Assembly (NCBI RefSeq): GCF_004664715.2
Contig: NC_051071.1
Location: 7,839,231 to 7,903,230, forward strand
Source of the DNA: Peromyscus leucopus
Taxonomy: Eukaryota > Chordata > Mammalia > Rodentia > Cricetidae
DNA length: 64,000 nt
Reading direction: 5' to 3'
The notes under the pieces are model-generated. The model was given only the letters and a program-made list of their open reading frames with translations, was not told the origin of the DNA and made no database searches. Positions within the stretch are counted from its first letter, which is position 1. Each line of letters begins with the position of its first letter. A program made the position numbers and the translations under genes. Below are positions 55,031 through 64,000 of the stretch, in pieces.

Positions 55031-57447
55031 CTAGAGAACTGAAATTAGCATCCCCGAATACTAAGCTGAATCATTCCTAAATTGGGAATTTTCATTCACA
55101 GGGATTTGTTTTCCTTAGGCAGAGAAATTAATCTAAATGCATAAAATGGAGAAATTCAGAATAAAACAACTCTGTCATTCCTTTCTGAAGTGGGGAGTCT
55201 CTTCTCTAAACCTTCCTGGGCTTGAACTTGCTTTCTGTGTAGTTCCCCCTGGCAGCCCAGCATCTTCCCACCCACATCTTAGCCTACTCACAGTCGAAGC
55301 CTGAACAAGAGCTTAATTTTTTCCATTACAAATGCAGTGCACACTGCTATCCTAAAAGCTAGTGCCTCCTTTGGGAACAGAAGTGGGCAGATTGCATATA
55401 TTTTACTGCATATCTTTTATTTTCTGTGTGGAAAAATATACTTTTTATACTGCCTCACATAGTCTCTCTAACATAACTTGAACCATTTTCTTTGCCCTTT
55501 TATTGAAGTCAATGGGTCACTGCAAATTATCATTGTACCACTGAGTCAGTCTTAGCCAGAGTTTTAAGAGGCATTAATAACAGAGCGTCATGTACTTTTC
55601 TCATTTGACTGATACAGCCATGTAATTTTTAAACTGCCTTGAAAACATTAAGTTAAAATTATAGCTCCATTAAATTCCATTCATGAGGTTTTAATGTGTT
55701 GCAGGGTTTTGTCTGTTTTTTCCAGCAAGGATTTATTTAATGATTTTTAAAATGCTTCCAAAACAAATTTCACAAGAAAATGATTAATAAAGAAATTCCT
55801 AACAAGGTTTTTATTCTATGTGCTGATTAAATTTCTTAAAATTCATATATTTCAAAGACTATTTTAGGTTCCCGTGAAATCCAACAGGCATATAAAGAGA
55901 AACCCAAGCAGTCCTCCCGTTACCGCAACACTCCTGACTGCTGGCTGGCAGGGGCTAGCATTTTGTAACTCAGTGTAGGAAGGGACACTGAGATGTTCCT
56001 TAAGTCGCTTCACCCAGAAGCTGCACATTCCACTGCTTCCTACTCATCACTGCTGTGATATTCCAATCCCCTGGACAACCCTTAAATGCCAAGGTGAACT
56101 TTCAACTCAGTTCTGGAAACACAGTTTGATAGTGGATAATTTGATATTTATACTCATCAAATTGGATCTGTCCTTAATGAATACAAGTCTGGAAATCAAT
56201 ATAGCTGCATTTTCAAAGACGGAGCTTATTGGCTGGAAAGAAAAGACACAAAAGCCTGTAGTCTTCATGTTATCTGAAAACTGGGGAGTCTGTCTTTTCC
56301 ACAAAGGGAGTAATTTACAAAAGTCCTAAGTAATGGCAGCTGGGCCAAGACCTGCCAAAAAGTCACATGTACCCTTTCTTTTATGAACTATGTCAGAAGT
56401 CAAAAATATGGTCAGCCCAAATTTTTGTTGCCTATAGATTTATTCTCATGCAAAAAAAAAAAAAGATGACTTTAGTAAAGCCAACAGTAGAATGTAGATT
56501 GCTGTGGCTTTTTTGGCATATACTCTTACTTCTTAGCTATACTAGAAATTATGGACCAGGACCAAGCCCATGCCATAGTCTTCTCAGCTTCCCTCTTTGT
56601 AGGAACTTCGTTAATGTTCATTCATGAAAGAAGAAGCAAAGATCTAGCTTACACTCAAAAATTACATTGAATTCCATTAACATATAGAGTGAAAATAAGT
56701 ATCAAACAACAGTAGTTCCAGAGCCAAAGCCCTTTGTGACCAACATAGAGTAAGAGTCAGGCTTAAAAAATTAATCCTCTATCTATTTTTATCTCTGCTA
56801 TGATTGATGTTTTTAAAGTCAGGCTTATTAGCATGTTGGCTTGCAGCTCTGAGCCCTGAGCCTTCAAATGTCCTGTTTTCACCTCAGGGGATTTACATCT
56901 GATTCTTGTTACATTAGGAAGTGCCCGTGGGACAGAATGACAAAGCTATTTGTATTTTGTCAGCACATGATGGTGATGATATTGTTTCTACAATCAATTT
57001 GGTGATGGTTCTTTGAACTTAATCATGTCTAATAGAGGAACAGAGTACAGGAATTAATAGTTGAAAATTCTGTATTATGTTTAGCAATATTGTGTTTAGC
57101 TGCTTTTACGGTAAGTGATCTGACATTTAAGTGAGTCCTCATTTACAAGATTACCACCATAATCTCCTCACTTTATAATTGCTTTTGGACACTTATGAGG
57201 TTTAATTTCTGATATTGCTACTCAATAACAAAGTAAAGAACACATGTGTGAGATTTAAGGATAATTATCCTGGGGACTTTAGACTGTTGCTCTAATGTTA
57301 GATCTTGGACAGCAACAGGACCTGTTGTCCGTTTCTGTAGCCCATACAAGTTATACACGTTTCTTGAGCTAAACAACCATGGGAGCTAAGTGGGTAATGG
57401 AGGTAGCAACTGCTGTCTTTGACTGGAACAAATGAATAATAAAGCAT
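55031..57447. other. Unassigned sequence with candidate conserved non-coding parts
   Basis: No repeat or coding exon was recognised over 2.4 kb, unusually long for this window. 55560-55860 and 56930-57260 are AT-rich but compositionally complex, with many TAAT/ATTA words of the kind homeodomain proteins bind and few CpG-decay signatures. This is only an impression of constraint. Confidence 0.35.
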
Positions 57448-57804
57448 TCAGAAAGATGGGTACTTCTGGCTACTCCTATGAGACCCACAGACTTTGGGAT
57501 AGGTGCAACATGTCTGCCTCGCATGTTTTCCTCTTTCTGAGGCCTGACAGAGAAGTCCAGTCCAGTGTGGGATTTTGACTGGCTGCTGTGCTGTTAGCCA
57601 GCTAGGGAACACAGCTGAGAGCAGCAAGCACAACACTGCTGGGTGACAGTGCTGCCCTCCTGAGATGGACTGCTCAGGGGTGGAATGGACAGATTCCACA
57701 TGCTCTAAACATTCAGCAGTAGGACTTGGTGCGTAGAAAGTGGGAATGTTTCTTCTGCTTGGCCCATCTTTTGCTTGCCCTGAAATTGGTACAGAGACAG
57801 ACAT
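57448..57804 (-). other. Open frame of 118 codons, not supported as a gene
   Basis: A reverse-strand frame from ATG with no recognised family, signal or splice context. The underlying DNA is not a repeat I know. It is listed because it is among the longest frames in the non-repeat part; chance occurrence is the simplest reading. Confidence 0.2.
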
Positions 57805-60364
57805 CCAATGACAATCTTAAATCAACATAGTAATTAATATTTTAAGTAGCTTTGCCAAGTCTACATCATTCTCACCAAAGCTTGTGTGCCAAAGGCAGGG
57901 AAGTATTTCCAGTCTTCCACAATGCTATAGACAAGAGGACATCACTTCCATTGTCAACAGCTGTTTCTCTGTGAGATAAGTATCTCTCACTTGGGAAAAG
58001 GCAGGTTTATTTGTGCTTTTCTTTAGGCCCTAAAACATGGTGTCTGTAGACCCCAAAAGATGAAGCCTACAAGCAGAATTTTGAATAAGGAGACTTTTGC
58101 CTTGTTGTTTTCAGTGAGTTCTGTAGGAGTGTCCTCTCTCTGTATGACAATCTATCTATCTTGCAAATTTCAGATACATCATTCATGATCTGTACAATGT
58201 AACACAAAATCTTCTTTGCTCTAAATATTAAAAAACTCAATGTAACAAAGTATTGGAGAAGGACAAGAAGAGGGCAAGATTAAGCAAAACTGTCTTAAAG
58301 AAAGGGTAACCCATTGTTTCTTGTTTAAAAGAGGGCAACCAGTTTGAGACTCACACAATGAAGGGTGTCTACAAAGTCTGCATTCATCTACTTCCTCTGA
58401 GTATTTGATTGTTGTCAGACAAGGGAAAAATGTAGCAAGTCAGTGGAAGATGTTGCCCAAGCTGGCTCTCTCACACTGAGCTAATAACCTGGTGTTCTAA
58501 AAACGTATTGCTGCTCCTCAGCTAATATCTTAAGGATTGTAACCCTGAGCTTTTCGATAACCTCTTAATTTGCATGTGGATAATGGTGAAATTTTTCTTC
58601 AGCTGTCAGTTGAGATGTGTACTCTTCACACATTGGTGATAATGAAGAAAATCCTGCAGTTTCCAGCTATCAATTTGGAGAGAGTTTCTGTTGAGATTCA
58701 GAGGCTCTGGGACTACTCTCTCCTGTCTGTTCATTTCTAAAGCAGCTTTGTATTTTGTGATGAAAGTCTTGCCCCTGAGACCAGCTATAGGAAAGGCACA
58801 ATAGAAGCATTATTTGTAATGTTTTGTGTGGAGCACACATCAGGAACTGCTATTGCGTGGAAGCATCTGCAGCAGGTCTCTAAGGGTACCTCTTACCAAC
58901 CTTGCAGGTTCAACCCAAGGCTGAGTGACAATAAGGAATGGCAAAAATTAAAAAGCAAAAGTACTTTAATTGAACCTGTACTGGTAGAAATGTGGTACAG
59001 ACTGAGAAAGCCTTTCTGAGTTCTGGGGGATGAGGAAGGGGTTTCTCCAGGGACCTCCTGCAATGACAGCCAAATCACTGCCAGCTAACACAAATACCCT
59101 GATTAGCTAGAGCCGTGTTTAAAAGTATTTGCTTTGATAAAATAGAATAAGGTAAGGGAAAGCAAATCAGCAACATAAACTAAAATGGGAAAGAGCAAAG
59201 ACAGAAGACAAATACCCCGTCTTGATGAAGCCCTTGGCAAGACATTTGGCCTCTGTCACAACAGTTCCATCCTGCAGTGACAATGTAGGGGGCATGGTAG
59301 CAAATACATAAGCAATTAGGTTTAGCAATGCTTCACTAAGTCTTTCTTGATAAACATAGACTGGTTTGGGCCTGCGGAGCTGTGGCTTGCTGACCACTGA
59401 TATTAGATAAGCTGCAGTCTAGCTGCCCACTACTAAAATGAGGAAAAGCCTGAAGTCCAACAAGACTAAAGTCCAGGTCTTCCGATGCTAAGTTCTCTTT
59501 CCTTCCAGTGCCTCTGGACCCTCATGCCACGCCTCCATTTCAATGCTTAGATGTTAGTAAGGACAGTGAAAGACTAACCTTTCAGAGTTAGTTCCTTCAG
59601 GGCACACACGGAAAGTTTTGTTCCCCCCCCCACACACACACACAGCTTCTCCAAAGCACTAGCAACTTAAATGTGCCGGGATGAGCAATAGATTTGGAAT
59701 TAAACACTTGGACTTCACACCATTGTGATCTAAGTCACATGCAGATGAACTTGGACTACTCATGACATTTGCGGCACTCTTTTATTCTTAGCCGTAAGAG
59801 TCAGTATTTAACTCAATAGAAGATGGTCAGGATCAAGTGAAAAAATGTGCCTAAATGTCCTTTACTAATTACAGAGACCTAAAAAAACATGAACTTTGCA
59901 ACAATATCAATGAAATATATAGATAAATGGATGTTTGTCTTCTAGTAAACTGTACTCAATGAAGAATGTGATGAATTAAAAAAAAAGCAAGCACATGAGC
60001 TCAATGTGTGAATGAGCCAGTTGACTTTACTCTCTTCCAGAGTCTTCAATTCTATACCCTAACCTTGCCAAACATACATATAGATTCATCATAAAAAATA
60101 TAATACATTTTATGTATTGTACAAATTGATGGATATTCTGGGACAGAATCCCATTTTCAAAATACAAATCTACTAAAACTCCATTAATTTGAAATGTGAA
60201 CAGTCTTTTCATATTTGGAAGAATGCTTGCTTTTCTGGCTTGCTTTTGAGTCAGTATACACATCCTAAATTTACAAGTTATTCAGTGAGCTGAAGCTCTT
60301 ACAAAAATTTCCCAGATCCATTGGGAAAGAAATTCCCAGATGCTTCCAATTCTGAAAGGGTTTT
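57805..60364. other. Unassigned sequence
   Basis: No gene, RNA gene or named repeat over about 2.6 kb. A short CACACA run lies at 59630. Frames are all under 80 codons. Confidence 0.4.
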
Positions 60365-61412
60365 CTAAAATTATTATTATTAATTAATCAATTAATTTTT
60401 CTCAGCCCAATCACAGTTTCCCTTCCCTCCATCCTCTCCTCCCAGTCTCTCACACCACCCCCCATCCACTCCTTCCCTCTCCCTTTCTTTTAGAAAAGTG
60501 CAGGCCTCCCATATATAATCAGTAAGCCATCACATATCAAGTTGCAGCAAGACTAGATACCTCCTCTCTTATTAAGGCTGGACAAGGCAACCCAGTAGGA
60601 GACAAGGGTCCCAAAAGCAGGTAACAGAGTCAGAGACAGCCCCTGTTCCCACTGTTAAGATTCCCACCAGAAGCCCAAGCCACACAACTGCAACACATGT
60701 CGAGGGCCCAGGTCAGCCCCATGCAAGCCCTCTGGTTGGCGGCTCAGTCTCCATGAGACCCCATGAGCCCAGGTCAGTTGACTCTGTGTTTTTCTTGGTG
60801 TGCTCAGCCCTCCTGGCTCCCATAAACCTTTCTTCCTCTCTTCCAAGGATTTCCTGAGCTCAGCTTAATGTTTGGCTGTGGGTCTTTGCATCCGTTTCCA
60901 TCAGTTGCTAGGTGAAGCCTCTCTGATGATAATTGGACTAGACGATGACATATGAGTATAGCAGAATACCATTAGGAGTCATTTCAGTGACTTTTTTCTT
61001 TTTTGCCAGTCATGTTTAGCTCTGTCCTAGGTAGCTGTCCATCCTCTGGATCCTGGCCCTCCAGGTATTGTCAGAGGTGGTTTCCCATTCATAGTATGGG
61101 TCTCAACATGGACTACTCATTGGTTGACCACTCCCATGATTTCTGCACTACCTTTGTCCCAGCCTATCTGTAGGTAGGGCAAATTATAGGTCCAAGGTTA
61201 TGTGGCTAGGTTGGTGTCTCAATCTGTACATCAGAAGTCTTTCCTAGTTACAGGAGATGGCCAGTTCAGACTCCGAATCTCCCATTGCTAGGAGCCTTAG
61301 CTAGGGCCGCCCTCATAAATTCCTGGGAATTTCCATTGCACTAGGTTGCTAGCTCATCCCAGAAATGCCCCTGATTCCAGTTGTCTCTCCCAGTAGCCTC
61401 TCCCTCCATCCT
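60365..61412 (-). mobile_element. L1 3' UTR, 5'-truncated copy
   Basis: Reverse-strand rodent L1 3' end: AAATTATTATTATTAATTAA (tail side), CCCATATATAATCAGTAAGC, GCTCAGCTTAATGTTTGGCT, CATCCGTTTCCATCAGTTGC, AATTCCTGGGAATTTCCATT and TTGTCTCTCCCAGTAGCCTC. Only 3' UTR is present. Confidence 0.8.
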
Positions 61413-62181
61413 AAAGCACCATTCTTCTAAAGGCAAGTACAGCACAAGATGTGGCCTTGGCCCCTAAGAGGCATTAAATGGAACAATACAGAGTAACAGA
61501 AGGAGGGCTTTGCTGAGCAATCTGGTTTTTGTCCTTTGTGCTCACCATAGGAACTTCTTGGTAAACAGTCTGCAGTGTGGCAGTTTGCTGTGATTCAACA
61601 GCCTTATTTGACTTTACTTCTATTGGGTACTTTTTGGTTTTTTTGTTTTATTGTTTGTTTGTTTGTTGGAGAAACTGTTTTACTGCCTGTGCCTTCCCTG
61701 AGTGTCCTCTGATCTCACTTTTGCTACAAAAGTCTTCTTCCTTGGCACATATTCACTAGGACATCAAATGGGATCTTGAAGTCAGAGAGTCGGTTAGTCT
61801 CATAGCCAGACCTGTCTACATCTGTCTAAAGATAACTGTAAAACCTGTTAAGGGTAGAGGTACTGCTCGGAAGGAAAGAGCAAATGGAAGTTAGAGTCAG
61901 GATTGAGGTTAGAGACAGTCAGTGCTCTCCACAGAAGAACAAGACTTGTAAAACAAGACAAGACACAGAACCACATGAAACAACACCGTGAAAGAGCGGC
62001 GAAGAGAGAATGCAGAGCTCCACTCCATCCCAGGTAGCTTGAAATACCCAGGGTACCTTTGAGAGACTCCATTTACACACCTACACTTCTGCATGGCTTA
62101 GGCTGCATGCCAATCTTCTATCTGTACTCATATAGGCTTGTAATTCCCGGGCTTATAATGATGGGTTAAAGAAAGTTAAAT
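61413..62181. other. Unassigned sequence
   Basis: A (GTTT)n patch at 61650-61665 is the only simple sequence; no gene recognised. Confidence 0.4.
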
Positions 62182-62194
62182 GGGAGATCCCTTT

Positions 62195-62981
62195 CTTTTT
62201 ATTTTATTTTATTTTATTTTATTTTATTTTATTTTATTTTATTTTACAATACCATTCAGTTCTACATATCAGCCACGGATTCCCTTGTTCTCCCCCCTTC
62301 CCCCCCTCTCCTTCCCCCCAGCCCACCCCCCATTCCCACCTCCTCCAGGGCAAAGCCTCCTCCAAGGACTGAGATCAACCTGGTAGACTCAGTCCAGGCA
62401 GGTCCAGTCCCCTCCTCCCAGATTGAGCCAAGCGACCCTGCCGAAGCCCCAGGTTTCAAACAGCCAACTCATGCAATGAGCACAGGACCTGGTCCCACTG
62501 CCTGGATGCCTCCAAAACAGATCAAGCCAATCAACTGTCTCACCCATTCAGAGGGCCTGATCCAGTTGGGAGCCCCTCAGCCATTGGTTCATAGTTCATG
62601 TGTTTCCATTCGTTTGGCTATTTGTCCTTGTGCTTTATCCAATCTTGGTTTCAACAATTCTCGCTCATATAAACCCTCCTCTTTCTCGATAATTAGACTC
62701 CCGGAGCTCCACCCAGGGCCTAGCTGTGGATCTCTGCATCCAGATCCCTCAGTCTTTGGATGGGGTTTCTAGCACGCCAGTTAGGGTGTTTGGCCATCCC
62801 ATCACCAGAGTAGGTCAGTTCGGTCTGTCTCTCGACCATTGCCAGCAGTCTATTATGGGGGTATCTTTGTGGATTTCTGTGGTCCTCTCTAGTACTTTGC
62901 TTCTTCCTATTCTCATGTGGTCTTCTTTTACCATGGTCTCCTATTCCTTGTTCTCTCTCTCTGTTCTTGATCCAGCTGGGA
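62195..62981 (-). mobile_element. 5'-truncated L1 (3' UTR) with target duplication
   Basis: Reverse-strand L1 3' end with a (TAAAA)n tail (TTTTATTTTATTTTATTTTA on the plus strand, 62197-62246). GGGAGATCCCTT occurs at 62182-62193 and 62982-62993 as target duplication. TTGGCTATTTGTCCTTGTGC, TAATTAGACTCCCGGAGC and ATGGGGGTATCTTTGTGG lie in the body. It looks younger than the copy at 60365. Confidence 0.9.
62199..62246. repeat. (TTTTA)n tract, tail of the L1
   Basis: About nine TTTTA units, forming the expanded poly(A) tail of the reverse-strand L1. Confidence 0.95.
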
Positions 62982-62993
62982 GGGAGATCCCTT

Positions 62994-64000
62994 CCTGAAT
63001 GTCATGATTTGAGAAAAACTGAAGACTTTAGCCTCCTCTCCAGGGTTCTGCTTTACAGTGTGATTTTTAATGTAAACTTTCAGCTGTGTAACAACTCTAC
63101 TATGAACACAGGAAAGCTCGGACTGGCTTTATTGAGAGATTTTTTTTTTTTCTAGGTTCATTCATTCCTGGTCAAAAACAATGTTTCCTGTCTAAAATGG
63201 AATACTCTGGATAAAACTGATACATTTTAGGCCTCATGAAGGCCTCTCTGCCATTGCAACAAACTGAATCAGACCAAATCAGGAAAAGCCCAGGTTTAAT
63301 GGGTAAAGCGCCCTGGGTAATTCCGTGGCCCCACAGAGAGGAGAACAAGACTTGAAGAACCATGTATCTGTTTTCAGAGATGCCGCTTGTATCTCCTGTG
63401 GGAGTGGTCATGAGTCTCTCTGGGGGAGGAGCTGTGTTTGTCGGGCTATGAAGAGGCGGGGTTAGGGAAAGAGCGGGCAGAGGAGTTGAGGTGGATCTTC
63501 CCACCAGACTCCTTCCAAACATTCCAGACTCTTCGGGTATAGAGATGCCAGGGTGCCAGGGATTGAGGTAGAGCTCCCCTGCAAACAAAAATGTCCTGTG
63601 TTTCTGATTGACTTTGCTTTGGGTGTAGCTCACAAAATCTGTTGGAATTTCAAAATCACACACATGGAAAGCAGTCCATGAAAAGCACTGTATTTTATAT
63701 TTAAAAATCTGAATATTTGAAAATCAAGCAATTGAATAACAGTTCCATAACTAGAACCTCTTATATTAAGAAACTAATAGAGGGTGTAAAACAAATTCTA
63801 TTTATTACATAATCTAGGTACCTAGCAACTACAGCAAAGTCAATGTCACATCTCTCTTAATTGGTAGTGATGCAATCATCCTCAACTCTGGCAATACAGT
63901 AAAATTACACTTTAATTCCAACTGTGACCAGGGTCCTACCTTTACTCTCTAGAGTGGATCCTCTAATGGTGCTCGCTCCAGTGCTCACACACACCATGAT
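62994..64000. other. Unassigned sequence to the window edge
   Basis: No repeat recognised. A reverse-strand open frame of 163 codons (63172-63663) is the longest in non-repeat DNA here. It has a proline/threonine-rich middle and no known motif, and I do not support it as a gene. Confidence 0.35.

Noticed and set aside
63172..63663. 163-codon reverse-strand open frame
   Set aside because: No recognisable domain, no paralogue, no splice or promoter context, and composition no different from the surrounding non-coding DNA.

Overview
The window looks like gene-poor nuclear DNA from a muroid rodent, most likely a cricetid (hamster, vole or deer-mouse group). The evidence is the mix of repeats: B1, B2/B3 and ID-type SINEs, rodent-type L1 copies with their 3' UTRs, many (CA)n/(GT)n tracts, and several copies of one endogenous-retrovirus LTR family (called Y here) that I associate with cricetids. 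I found no cellular protein-coding exon, tRNA, rRNA or CRISPR array. Open reading frames are short, and where they can be assigned they fall inside repeats. Genus is inference.

Layout. 0-13.6 kb: two solo LTRs (about 287-852 and 2018-2425), a ~119-bp fold-back at 3190, an old reverse-strand L1, several SINEs, a Y LTR at 5534, a (CA)n tract, a rodent dispersed repeat at 10393 and an L1 3' UTR piece near 13 kb. 13.66-33.35 kb: one forward-strand L1, with a tandem-monomer 5' end and an (AATA)n tail, split into two halves at 15932 and 29356. The gap holds an unassigned element (E2), which is itself split by a reverse-strand class II provirus (P, 16044-25162). Beside P lie a 5'-truncated L1 and a defective Y element (C). 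A second defective Y element (D) sits in the 3' half of the host L1. 34-45 kb: SINEs, an LTR nested in a related LTR (35347-36273), two more Y LTRs, and two or three old L1 pieces. 45-52 kb: a 5'-truncated Y-LTR retroelement (E, 48060-50069) and a long-form Y solo LTR (51190-51709). 52-64 kb: mostly unassigned sequence that may contain conserved non-coding elements, plus two L1 3' ends.

How the parts relate. The proviral remnant P keeps recognisable gag, protease, reverse transcriptase and integrase sequence, all visibly damaged. It carries a different LTR family (X, with a B1-like segment) from C, D and E, yet its region between integrase and the 3' LTR is clearly related to theirs. P therefore looks like a relative, through LTR exchange, of the elements that supplied enzymes to the short Y copies. 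Six-base (once five-base) target duplications could be read around many insertions, which gives a relative order of events. The most unusual structure is D, which has a U5-type end at both termini. All family names are from memory and pattern; no database search was possible.
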